From NCBI GenBank assembly GCA_950106755.1, contig OX467082.1, positions 4,836,001 through 4,900,000 on the forward strand: a stretch of DNA of 64,000 nt, in the 5' to 3' direction. The stretch is from Climacium dendroides (taxonomy: Eukaryota; Streptophyta; Bryopsida; Hypnales; Climaciaceae). Position numbers and translations under genes: made by a program. The notes under the pieces are model-generated. The model saw only the letters and a list, made by a program, of their open reading frames with translations. It was not told the origin of the DNA and made no database searches. Each line of letters begins with the position of its first letter. Position 1 is the first letter of the stretch. Of this stretch, positions 48,240 through 58,837 are shown piece by piece.

Positions 48240-48707
48240 GGGCAAGAATTGCCCAATTTCAATAGGGCAGTTTAAAAATCTTTTTTTGATATTTTACTAA
48301 ATTTTTTAAGAATTTTGGTCTACAACTAGGATTCTTATGTTGTTTTTTGGTTGTTGCTATATTTAACAACTTATACATATACTATGAAAAATTTCAGCAT
48401 TTCTGTGCTTATTCCAACATTTTTGTGTTATTCCAGCATTTCTGTGCTTATTCCAGTGACTTTTCTCTTATGTCACCAAAGTCACCTCTCTTATATTACC
48501 AGCGTGTAAGAGGCATGTCTTCTTAACAAAAAAGTGTTAACTTTTTTGTTGATTTGGATGTTGTACTATTTGAATCAACAAAAATTCAGTGACCATTTTA
48601 TTAGCTTGTTCAAATCAAGAAAAAATTGTTAAAATGGTCAATACATTACCCAAGTCAACAAAAAATTGTTAAATTTTTGTTGACTTGGACACCATTTTCT
48701 AGTAGTG

Positions 48708-49162
48708 GATAGTCTTTTGTTCATGTTGTTTAGGCGGTTTCTCAGCTTCCTTGTCCTTTTGATGTAGTCTTCAATGGAGCTCCCTTCTTGCATTCGTAGG
48801 GACTGAAGTTGTTCCATCAATGTGAGCACTTGAGATTGATCGCTTGCGTTGAACTGATCCTTGAGTGCTTGCCATGCCAAAGCTAAGTCCGTATGTTCTG
48901 CAATGAGGTCAATCATGTCATCAGATACCAATAATAACAACAATCGACATGCAAGGGTCTTCTTCCTCTTTAGTTGAGCTGTAGTTATAATCTCTCCTTC
49001 TATCATTGCTGAAAAATTCACTAGATTCTATGCTACTTTTTTTACAGACCACTACCCTTTAGTTCTTAGGACCACTTTTATCTTTAGTGCCCAGATGTAG
49101 TAGTTTGCTGAGCCTCTTAGTTTGTCGCCCTCCCTAAATGCTGCATTTCTTGATTCTGCCAT
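48708..49162 (-). pseudogene. copia gag N-terminal part
   Basis: Begins at an ATG at 49162 with the usual copia start (MAESRNAAF, then KLRGSANYYIW and IKVVL), has a stop soon after, then continues through AWQALKDQFNA, LMEQLQSLRMQEGSS and IEDYIKRTRKLRNRLNNMN, the UBN2/gag core. It is cut at 48710 by element C. Confidence 0.85.
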
Positions 49163-49382
49163 TGTAACTCTTTCTTTTTTTTTAACAATCACTTCTATCT
49201 CTACTGTTCAGGAGCAATGCTTAACTGATGAAATTTCTCAATCTACTATTCAAGAACAACGCTTTGAGTGATCAACTCTCTCGATCCTTGCTCTCATGTC
49301 TTGATCTCTTACTTTTTCTCTATCGTCTGTCTCATCTCTCAGCTAGCTCCCTAGTTCAAACTCAATCGTTCTCATGTAATTT

Positions 49383-49394
49383 GCTCTGATACCA
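49383..49394 (-). promoter_or_regulatory. copia primer-binding site
   Basis: TGGTATCAGAGC on the minus strand, directly next to the 5' LTR end. It is the standard copia primer site complementary to the 3' end or internal part of initiator tRNA-Met. Confidence 0.9.
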
Positions 49395-49719
49395 TGTTAA
49401 ATTGTTACGTTGTATTCAGATGTTGAACCAGAGAATTGGTTCTTAATTTATATAAGAAGAATGATGGACAAGCTTAAGCCCCTGGTATCAATTACTAAAT
49501 GTCACTACGCCACTAACTAGAGTACAGTCTAATGTCCACTAATAAGGGTAATAAATGAAACTAATGCATTAACAGAATTGAAGTATTGTCCTAGGTTCAA
49601 ACAACAACAATTAGTCTGATTTGTGTGAATGATTAAATGCTTAGACCTACTTGACTAGGCAATATGCATAGATGGCAGGTAACGTGGATGGCGTGGGTTT
49701 TAGCAATGTTCCTCCAACA
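49395..49719 (-). repeat. 5' LTR of the copia element
   Basis: 325 bp, TGTTAAATTG ... CTCCAACA on the + strand. Relative to the other LTR it carries about 25 additional bases near 49628-49652. Many substitutions separate the two, so the insertion is old. Confidence 0.85.
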
Positions 49720-49888
49720 TATATCTTTAGCACTTTGCATTAAAGTTCCTTTCATTTGACAATACGAACAAATAATAATAAATCTTGTCATACAATAGTA
49801 ACTATATTTAGTGGCAATTATAGGTATCCATTCCTTGTGATGGATATACACCCTTCATGAACATGAATAGCTTTTTGTTCCTTTTGTA
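49720..49888 (+). repeat. Right copy of the 168-bp direct repeat flanking the copia element
   Basis: Partner of 40578-40746; it starts at the base after the LTR and ends near TTCCTTTTGTAG. See the left copy for shared landmarks. Confidence 0.85.
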
Positions 49889-51379
49889 GGCTTTGTAGAA
49901 ATAAAATCTTTTTTCAATGTTATGTATATTTGCCTAATATCTTAAAGGACTTCTATAATACTTTGTATGGCTACTTGAAACCTTGAAGCGACTCTTCCAA
50001 ACTAGATATTTAGTTTTTTAAAGCTTCCAAGTACCTCTTATGATTTCTTAATGCCTCTTGGAAGCTTATAGTTTTTTTTCAAGAAACTTCAAAACATAGT
50101 GATTGTATATATTGAAGGCAATAAGAAAAACCTCAATCTTGCCAATACAAATCTTAAAACTTTTAATTGAAGTCCTATTTTGATATTCTTATTTATTATA
50201 GGCATATTGTGAAACAGAGACTCATGGGCTTATAGGCTCCCACTCACAAGCTCACATACTATGAGCCCATGAGCCTCCATTTTTTTTCCATTTAGGGTTT
50301 GTGAATCTATTGGGGACCTATGACCATGGAATTAAATGTAAGGATCTATAGTCCAAATGAATGACAAATAAATATGTTGCAATTTTGTACCAAAAATTGA
50401 ACAAATATATTTTAAAAAATTAAAAAATATTCAAAAATGATAGTGTATATAAGCAAACACACAATGAAAATAGGTGTAGTGGTTTAGGATATCTCACTAT
50501 GAAGCTCATAAATGTAAAATTGCAATACATCATAACACCATTACATGGGTGACATTTATAAAGTCTCATATAGAAGAAACAACAAAAGTGAGCTAAAATG
50601 GTTGGTCATAAATTTGGTGACAAGAGTTGTAAACATTACAAGCACTAAATCATGAACAATACTTTTGAATGATTAAGTGATCAATGTAGTCTTCATCATG
50701 GGCCTTCATGTAAATTTAAATGATGAAAATGGTTTACTTATTTTATTTTAGTAATTATTATTTAAAAATAAATAAAAATAAATATAGTGGTCATATATTA
50801 TACACCAAATAAATGTATTAACCCCTAATGAATCTTCATAGAAATATCCATTGCTAAAGGTGTCAATATTCAAAGTTTCTCTTGAATCATCTTCAAAATT
50901 TCATCATGAGTTTCATAGTGATACTTTATTTGCTCTAAGAAGGTCATGGTGTACTTAGGATTTGTAATGGTAAGCTTTTTCTTCAATTTTGAGTGAAAAG
51001 TTGTTTTCACTAAACTCTTGTTGCATAAAATGAATGATTTGTAAAAATATGTATAATTGTTCATGATGACAAATGTTATACATAGTAGAACAAGAATATA
51101 TTTATTCAAATTAACAACATGAAAGAAGACCTAAGAATGAAAAGAAATATGAAATGAACATGATGTAAGACACTACTTAGAGCTTCAATAGTCAAAGCAA
51201 ACTAAGTTTTTTGTTTTTGTTTTGATTTTTTCTTAGCTAAAGCAATTTAAAAGCTAAAGCAAACAAGCTTCAGTGACTAAGAAGTCAAATGAAATGAAAA
51301 TTGATAAAAAAAATTGAATAAATTACCAATTGACTTCATGAAATTACTTGCCACATAGAAAACTCCATTTTTAAAGTTG
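49889..51379. other. AT-rich spacer with a lone TTAA-family terminus
   Basis: No gene recognised. A family-type left end (TTAA then CCCCTAATGAATC) is at 50818-50834, without a clear partner. A minus-strand frame at 51109-50870 is discussed under rejected items. Confidence 0.4.
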
Positions 51380-52260
51380 TAAAATAGCTTGGCTATTAAT
51401 GGTTGACCAATAGTAACGAGAAACTTATATTGGCCAAACTTCCTTAGAGTCTAAGGCAAACGTAAAGGTCTAGCACTTGATACTTAGACCCTAAAAAATG
51501 AATCTCTTCCAATCTAAATTGAGGTTAAAAAAGTTTTCATTTGTGTATATATATTGTACAATATATAATTTAATATAGAAGCCATTAATAACTATCTATA
51601 ATTGGGAAGACCAAGGAAATTATAGCATTTGATCATTTTTAGTATATATTAGAAGCAATCTTAAATAAATGGCCATTATCAATTGTGCATTAGAAAGGCC
51701 AAAAAGTAGCAACATTTGACCAAATCTATAAAATGTATTGGAAATAAACTTAAATACAAAAATCTTAGCCTTTAATAGTTGTTTACTAGGAAGGCAAAAT
51801 AAATTGTAGTATTATTTTGACCAAATCTTAGCATATGATGCAAGCAAACTTGAATCCAAAAAAGCATGGCTATTAATGGTTGGCCCTTAGGAAGACCCAT
51901 AACATTGTGGCCATTACTGGCTATCGATTAAAAAAAGCAAAATAAACTATAGCATTTGATTAAATCTCAACATATAGTGCAAGCAAATTAGAATCCCCAA
52001 AAGCATGGCCATTAACAACTATGGTCTAAAACACTAAGAAAATTTCTGTAATTGACTAATTCCTAGTATATAATAGAAGGAAATTTAAGTTCCAAAAAGT
52101 GTAGCTGTTAATGGTTGGGTTTTAGAAAGCAACAAAATTTCAGCATTATTTTGAATAATTCCTAGTATATAATAAAAAAAACTTTCAGTGCTAAAAAAGC
52201 ATGGCCGTTATCGGCAGGGGTTAAGAATGGCCAATATAAACTTCAACATTCTAAAATTAT
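51380..52260 (+). repeat. Degenerate tandem array, unit about 95-100 bp
   Basis: Around eight or nine diverged copies. Each unit has a core like CATGGCCATTAATGGTTG, a GGAAGGCNAAATAAA segment, ATAGCATTTGACCAAAT, then TAGTATATAATNNAAGCAAACTT and AATCCAAAAAAG. Cores are visible near 51393, 51571, 51661, 51768, 51866, 51910, 52004, 52101 and 52201. It is non-coding. Confidence 0.75.
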
Positions 52261-52461
52261 ATATATTTTAAATTCAATAATATAACCAAATTGAATTATC
52301 AATATTAGGCAAATACCTCACATAAAGTCATTAGCCATTTATTGCAAGTGTACTTTTAAGAGAAGACAAGCTCTTTATACAAGTGAAGTGGTAGGAGGTA
52401 AAACAACCCATGTGGAATATGTAAAGGATTATTAGGAGCTCAATTGCTTATACCTAGTTAA

Positions 52462-52737
52462 ATCAAAAGCAAGAATTATGTTCAATGTAGAACTTTGAAC
52501 CTCATTTTGACATAGTAGAATAACTTTTTCTAAAAAAATTTCAACTAAGAAAAGTTGGGAAATTAAGCTAAATTTAAAATAAAAAAATTGTTTGAGATTT
52601 AAAGCCTTCAATCAAAAGTTATGGACAAAATTTATCTTGATTTAACAAGTTTTCATAGTTCAAATTTTTTTGAAAAAAATTATTTTACTATGCCAAAATA
52701 AGGTCTAAAGTTCTACATTGAATACAATTCCTGCATT
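52462..52737. mobile_element. Foldback element
   Basis: Arms of about 55-60 bases: the left, including TTCAATGTAGAACTTTGAAC and CATAGTAGAATAA (52470-52515), is the reverse complement, with mismatches, of the right, TTACTATGCCAAAATAAG and CTAAAGTTCTACATTGAA (52682-52728). About 165 bases lie between them. No target duplication was identified. Confidence 0.6.
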
Positions 52738-55195
52738 TTCATAATGAGCAGTCAAGCTCTCATCTTTGAATTGTCCCATACCTTTTCAAGATTCATAACA
52801 AACAATGAATTTTATTATAGAAATGACCTCTCAATCATCCAATTCTACTAAATGTATGAAGTAGCTTTATCCTTTTACAATCAAAAATTTTCTTATTGAT
52901 ATATGGTCAAATGATAGTTGATATTAGAATCAATGAATAATTTTTGTTTCCCTTGAATTTTTAGCAAACCATTGTTATGCTTATTTGTAGATTTGGTTGT
53001 TTGGTCCTAGAATTAGCAAAAAAAGGTATTTTTTGAGTCATTTAAGCCAAATTTGCTATCCGATTATGATATTTGTTCAAAAAGTTTATGGATAGACTAA
53101 CCTTGGGAGTGGAGTCAATCTTGTACAATGGATGCAATTAGGGAGTGACCTTGAGAATTGTTTGATCATGTTTGATCATGTAAAGAGGGTGAAATCATGA
53201 ACAAACTATTGCTTGTCATGTCTATGACTCTATTTATTGCAAAGTTATGACCATTGCCATTTAAGATATGCATATTGAAGACATTGAAGGCCACCTCATT
53301 TTTAGCATTGTTTGAACAAAATCATATTAGAAAATGGGGGGAGGGTGATCCAACCTGCAAGGGATTCATGTGATATTGCTCAAACCAACTTTAATGCTAT
53401 TTACATCGTGTATGGATTAGGGGATTCATTTATTCGAATGGTAGACTATGAAAGGACTTACTTGTTCCACTAGGCAACAAACATGCACAAGCATACAAAG
53501 AAGTTAATCGCCAAAAAAATTTAGAATTGGCATATTCAATTCTACAAGCAATACAAAGCTGCAACATTAATAAATGAAGCAAATAAGATTTATTTAAAAA
53601 TCAAAGTACTCCTTTAATTCTTTGAAGCTGCATCAAAATTGACAATTTGTAAATCAGAGGATTGAATTGCATTTTGGTACTTTTGATACTATCACTGGGG
53701 TAGATTTTGAAAGGAAATGGTATTACCTTTAACCTCATTTTTTTTCTATTTCTTACCCTAGTTAAATCCCAAATTTCAAACCATTTAAATAATGACTTCA
53801 TTTATCATCTTTGTAAAAATTGACAATAGAAAAACAAGCAAACATTCCAATGTACAATTTAGAAGAAACAATGTTAAAAAAATGGATGGGCAAGCTTTTG
53901 AAAACATGGGTCTAATTTGTTTGTTGCCACTTATGATGACAAGATGTGAGCCTTCATGCAAATGACCAACTCTAGGACTTACCTCTACAAAGGGCCTTTT
54001 GAGAAAGGTCTCTTCAAAGAGAATTTGAAATTAAATAGACCTATGACATATAGAGATGGAAAAAAAATTGCAAACACATTTAGTGAGATGCCTTAAGTGA
54101 AAGACCTTAAGTGAAAGACATATGTACTCAAATTTTGTATTTGGAGAGGGAAAAGGTATTTGGGTCTAGCAAAAGAAAATTGGATCTTTTAATTAATTTT
54201 GAAGGTGATTCTCATCACCCCAACAAGGTTAAATTCTCTCATCCTTCAATTTAAACTAGATCAACTATTACTAAAGTGCAACTCATGATTGCAATAAGGA
54301 ATTTAACATGGTCATATCCCATACCCGATATATGGTGGAAATGGATTGCAATGCATTAGAATGGTAGACAATGAGATTTTCACACACATCAAGGAAATAG
54401 TGTCACACGTATCATTCAAAAGTACACACATGCCAAATGCAAGCTTTGACTATTAGGTATGGGAACCCTACTACTACCTCTATTTAAAAAGGACAAAACT
54501 ATGAGTATAAAAGTATCAATGGCAATTCAAACAAAGGATTTTTTTATTTTGTAAATTGTACAATATATCATGAGATCCTCAAGGTTTGACATGTTTTTAT
54601 TGATACCATTTTTACATTTACTAAGATCATTGAGCTTGAAGAAGTTTTGTTCTACCTATTGTTCACTAGGCTAATGTCACTTCAATGTCTATTTACCTTG
54701 TTTAGGGTATTTGAGCTTGTGTTGTGGAATCATCCTCAACTACTACATGCTGAAAGAATCCCTTCTATTTTAAATGAAAAATAAATTTACAAGAGTAGTA
54801 AGACCCACACTAAAAATCACTACAATCAGTGGAAAAATGCAAGGAATGTTACCACAAGTATTATTGGGGTGAACTTCCTTTGTTGCCCTAAACTTGGTGC
54901 TATTATTATGCTTTTGTCCAAGATTGACCCTAACAAAAATGTTTATAACATCATACTTTGCAATTTTCTATCTTATACTTGTCCCCATTATAGGAGTATG
55001 GAATGGACTTCCATTGGAAAGCATGGTATGTACAAAAATTGCAAACACCTTCATTACATTTTCTGTTACTTTTGTTGTTTTGCAAACTCGATTACAAGAT
55101 ACATGTTTATCCACACTTCTATCCTTAACGTACATGAAGTGAAGCAAGTTTTTGCTACTACTAGAATCATCAATCAAGACGTGTGAATGAACAAG
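52738..55195. other. AT-rich spacer
   Basis: No gene recognised; open frames near 53601-53801 and 54869-55186 have no family signature. Confidence 0.35.
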
Positions 55196-56072
55196 TTAAC
55201 CCTTAAAGGACTTGCATGCGTTTTTTGGTTGTATAGAAATTTTGGACAAGTAAATGTGATTAGAGATTTGCATATTTTAGGCTGAAATTTTTAATAGAAG
55301 GTGGGACAAAGAATATCTTTTATATGCACCAAATTTCATGACATTTGAAAATACGAGTCAAAAGTTATGGCCAAATATGTTACTTTTTTCACTAGCCAAG
55401 CAATATGAACAGATAAAAAAAAATCACTTTTTTTTAAAACAAAAATTTGAAATTGGTTTCTAGAGTTATATATACGTTGAAAGCTTTGAATCATTTGATT
55501 TTGATCAATGAGATGAAAGTTATGAGCAATTTTTGTTTGCGGGTAGTTATGGATTCTCTATTCTAAAATAAACTTTGAAGTCCTTTATCTTACTCAATTT
55601 TCAATATTTTTTGAAAACAAACAAACCATAGGATGTAGATTGTTTATAACAACATTTCAACCATTGGGATTGTCATTTTTCAATTCCATAATTAAACCCT
55701 TAACAATTTAATATTTTGAATTATTCTCTACTACTGTCTATTTACTATTTTTTTTCCTATATGTTGTACAATTCCAAATGATCTAAATTTTTTTGAACAT
55801 GTGACCAACTTATTTAGGAAAAAGAATCCAAAGAGTAACCACCATTTTGTACATTTTTTCATAGGAAAGTGAGCTTGTGAAGTGTTGCTGCCCTGTTTTT
55901 AGCATGAAAATTTTTGGAATTTTTACCACATGTTTTCAAGTTAGTATAATACAAAATCCTATGGTTACATGTGTCAAAGAAAGTTTTTTTTCAAAAATTT
56001 GGTACTTGTACTAGAATTGACAATTTTGGAGCGTTTTTGGTGAAAACATAGTGAAGCAACTTTAGGGATTAG
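55196..56072 (+). mobile_element. TTAA-bounded non-autonomous element, copy 5
   Basis: 877 bp. Left end TTAA then CCCTTAAAGGAC; right end, on the minus strand, CTAATCCCTAAAGTTGC (the TTAA is mutated to TTAG on the + strand). The 3' half is similar to the truncated copy at 12261-12702. It is non-coding. Confidence 0.6.
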
Positions 56073-56767
56073 TTGATAGATATTAGCATGATATGAAGTA
56101 GATATGTATATAGTATCAATATATTATCTTCAAAATTCCCAAATTCTAGCAACAAAATATTATATTCATATTTCAATATGTATTCCTTGCTACAATAAAA
56201 GAATATTTTATTATGTCCACAATGTTCTACATCCTATTATATTTTCATTGCAATTGTCTTCCTCTCATCTTTAGGATTGCCTTTAAATTATTTATACTCT
56301 TACTTGATCAACCCACCATGAGACAACCTTCAAGCCTTTCAAAATGTGATATAAATTTTCAAAATATGCAATAACATCAACTTGTTTGACTTTTAATTCT
56401 AAAATATACAATCATGGGTCCCATGGTAATAGGTCATATTTTCTAAATACAATAATTTATTTTTGAAAAAACATTAGTCTTTTAGTTTTTTAAACAAAAA
56501 AATTTAGAAATTACATCATATTTTAAATTTCTAAACTTTAGACTTACACAATCCCCACTCACTGCTTTTAGACTCATGCTCACATGCTTACACCTTAGCG
56601 TCGCTGTTTTGTGAACCATTGTCATTTCTCTCAATTGAAGTTTGGTTTAGTTGAATTCAATCAAAGCCCATGCCTACAAATTTCTTTGTTAATACCTTGC
56701 TTACTTCATTTCTAATTATATTTCACTTCCACTCTACCATCCACCTTGTCAAGTCCTTGCTTTGTTT
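56073..56767. other. AT-rich spacer
   Basis: I see nothing identifiable here. Confidence 0.35.
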
Positions 56768-56921
56768 CATCTTGAGGTATATCTTACCCTTTTACTTCCA
56801 TAGTCCCTGTCATCTTGAGGTATATCTTACCCTTTTACTTCCATAGTCCCTATCATCTTGAGGTATATCTTACCCTTTTACTTCCATAGTCCCTATCATC
56901 TTGAGATATATCTTACCCTTT
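56768..56921 (+). repeat. 43-bp tandem repeat, about 3.6 copies
   Basis: Units start at 56768, 56811, 56854 and 56897 with CATCTTGAGGTATATCTTAC. The first three are nearly identical; the fourth is partial. The high identity suggests recent expansion. Confidence 0.95.
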
Positions 56922-57230
56922 ATTGTTGTCTGATTTGTTTGTCCTTGACATTCTATTGAGCATCATCATGTTGGATTTGGGGCATTTTGTTCAAGTAATC
57001 TAGGATCCTAATAAATTGTCTTTTTTTCCCATACCATTTCCTATTGTTTCACACCATTTCTTTTTGTTCTACTTAGTATTTTCTTTTGTCTGTTTTAGTG
57101 GTTATGCAAATTGATGGTATACAAATTGAAGTTCTTTTGTAATGATGTCATTTCTAATGTATTGCTATATTTCAAACTTGTTCATAGAATGAAGAGGTTG
57201 ATTAGTGGCTATGCCATTAAATCTAGAGAA

Positions 57231-57231
57231 A

Positions 57232-57299
<68 letters not shown>
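57231..57299 (+). repeat. (TA)n microsatellite
   Basis: About 34 uninterrupted TA units. Confidence 0.95.
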
Positions 57300-57301
<2 letters not shown>

Positions 57302-58837
57302 TTGAAAGGACATGCCTATGATTGCTTTTCAAATTTCAAAATCCATTTACTTTGTAAGCTCCAATTTTGCAAGTCCATGTGCATGAAATTTTTATATTTA
57401 TTTAGATGAAAATCGCATATTTTCTCTATTTCATATTTTTCTTTTCAAATTTGATTATATTGAAAATATTTGAATTGTGAGTGAAATAAATTAATATTAA
57501 TTCAAAATTCATGTCATTCAAAAATATGAAAACCAACTTACCATGGTAATAGTTCCAGAGTTCAAATTGCAGCAACATATTGAATTTAAAGTTTTTTAAA
57601 GTTTTAGAAGAAATTATATTTGATGAGCTTCATTATAATAATTGGATTTAATTACAAATATGATCATCTACATGGCTAAAACTTAAATCAAGAAGAAGGA
57701 AGTAGAAGGCCCCCAAAACATTACAAGTATGCAATGGATCGAGCATCATCTTCAATGGCAAAATCAATTATAACACCATGAGTGAATTTCCAATAGCATT
57801 TGATTTCCAATTTCCAATTTGCACACAATTTTAAGGAATTCTCTCAAAAAAAGTGAATGAAAAATTGCATTTTTTTCATTTAATAGGCACTCAGAAAACC
57901 AACCATTATATAGTTTGTAGTCTATCTAGTGTTCCAAGGTTGAACATCAATAACACAATATACCAAACAAATATCCATACATTAAATTAGATTATTTATT
58001 TTATTTGTTATGGTGAGATCTCTAGAACCGTGTATCCCTTGATAATGTTTTTAGTACAGTTGGAAAGTCCTCTCCGAGGAGGGGTGCACTAACTTTGTTT
58101 CCTTGTGCTCTGACTCGCGACTAGAAAATATATTGAATTTTGAAAAGTTAAAAAATTACTTTTATTTTTATTTTATTGCATTATGGCAATGGCACAGGAT
58201 ATATTTGTCATAATGATATGTATATTTTAGAATTAGAAAAAAATAATATATACCAAATAAGTATTGAAGCATCTCAAATCAAAATTTGGAATAGGCCCTT
58301 GTATCATATTTAGTATCTCGATGTTCATTGTTGTTGCAATGAAAACACCTAAAATCATCAAAATAAGCAGTTTAGTATAGTTAGAGGCACATTTTTCAAG
58401 AAAAAATGTTTTTGTAGTATTAGAAATTGAAAATCACAAATTATGAAAAAGAAATTAGAATTTTCGGATATGGCATATAATATCTATGAATTTGAAAATT
58501 TGCACCTTTCTCAACATAAAAAATTCCCAAAGTAAGTCTACAGTGTTCACGACAGCCAGTGCAAGTGTGAACGGGATTAGAGAATGGGTTTTGGGGAGAA
58601 CTAAGCTTGCCATGTACGCCGTTCACACCGACGGCTATGTGTTGAATGCTAAAACCCTTCACCAGCTCCCTCGCCATCGCCAGGCTCTGTTTTGCCCTCC
58701 TCCAAGGTCCGTTGCTGCTTGATCAGACGAGAGATTCATTCGGCCCTTGGTCATGTGCTGACAAAGAGAGGAGATGCGAAGGCCGAATACGGACGGCAGA
58801 GTAGTGTGAGGCTTTGCAGGTGGCGTCAGCGAGCGCC
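57300..58837. other. AT-rich spacer grading into the NUP214 upstream region
   Basis: No gene recognised. From about 58540 the base composition rises, consistent with the 5' end of NUP214; its promoter and leader probably lie in 58540-58837. No repeat family member is identified. Confidence 0.4.

Larger units (their letters stand above)
46108..48707 (+). mobile_element. CACTA-ended element C carrying a DDE transposase pseudogene
   Basis: A 2.6-kb insertion in copia gag. The ends are CACTACACTAAAATTGGT (left) and CACTACTAGAAAATGGT (minus strand from the right). The flanks are AAT (46105-46107) and GAT (48708-48710), a 3-bp duplication with one change. If the insertion and one flank copy are ignored, the two gag halves fall into the same frame, which confirms the borders. 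The right 230 bp is the same repeat as the left end of element A, inverted. The left end is followed by unrelated sequence, so the inverted repeats are only about 17 bp and the element may be a mosaic. Confidence 0.75.
40747..49719 (-). mobile_element. Ty1/copia LTR retrotransposon, degenerate, with nested insertions
   Basis: A 9-kb element on the minus strand with two related LTRs (40747-41046 and 49395-49719), a primer-binding site, and gag, protease, integrase, reverse transcriptase and RNase H remnants in copia order. Integrase before reverse transcriptase places it in Ty1/copia. Three CACTA-like elements have inserted into it (42159-42922, 44431-44807 and 46108-48707). The coding parts have many stops and frameshifts and it cannot be autonomous. 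No ordinary 5-bp target duplication is seen; instead about 168-bp direct repeats flank it. The 650 bases between RNase H and the 3' LTR hold no recognisable domain. Confidence 0.9.

Noticed and set aside
40747..49719. Integrated plant virus (pararetrovirus).
   Set aside because: The LTRs, primer-binding site, zinc knuckle and integrase-before-polymerase order identify a copia retrotransposon; no movement or coat protein was seen.
50870..51109. Minus-strand frame with a segment (FLEQIKYHYETHDEILKMI) faintly like a Sin3 paired amphipathic helix.
   Set aside because: Only about 30 residues match loosely, there is no neighbouring exon with the rest of the domain, and the surroundings are AT-rich repeat DNA.
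8083..57300. CRISPR arrays, operons, tRNA or rRNA genes.
   Set aside because: The sequence is eukaryotic. The repeats present are tandem or dispersed transposon repeats, and I saw no convincing tRNA or rRNA sequence.
58486..58722. 78-codon + strand frame upstream of NUP214.
   Set aside because: It has no family signature, no support for splicing to NUP214, and lies where promoter and leader are expected.
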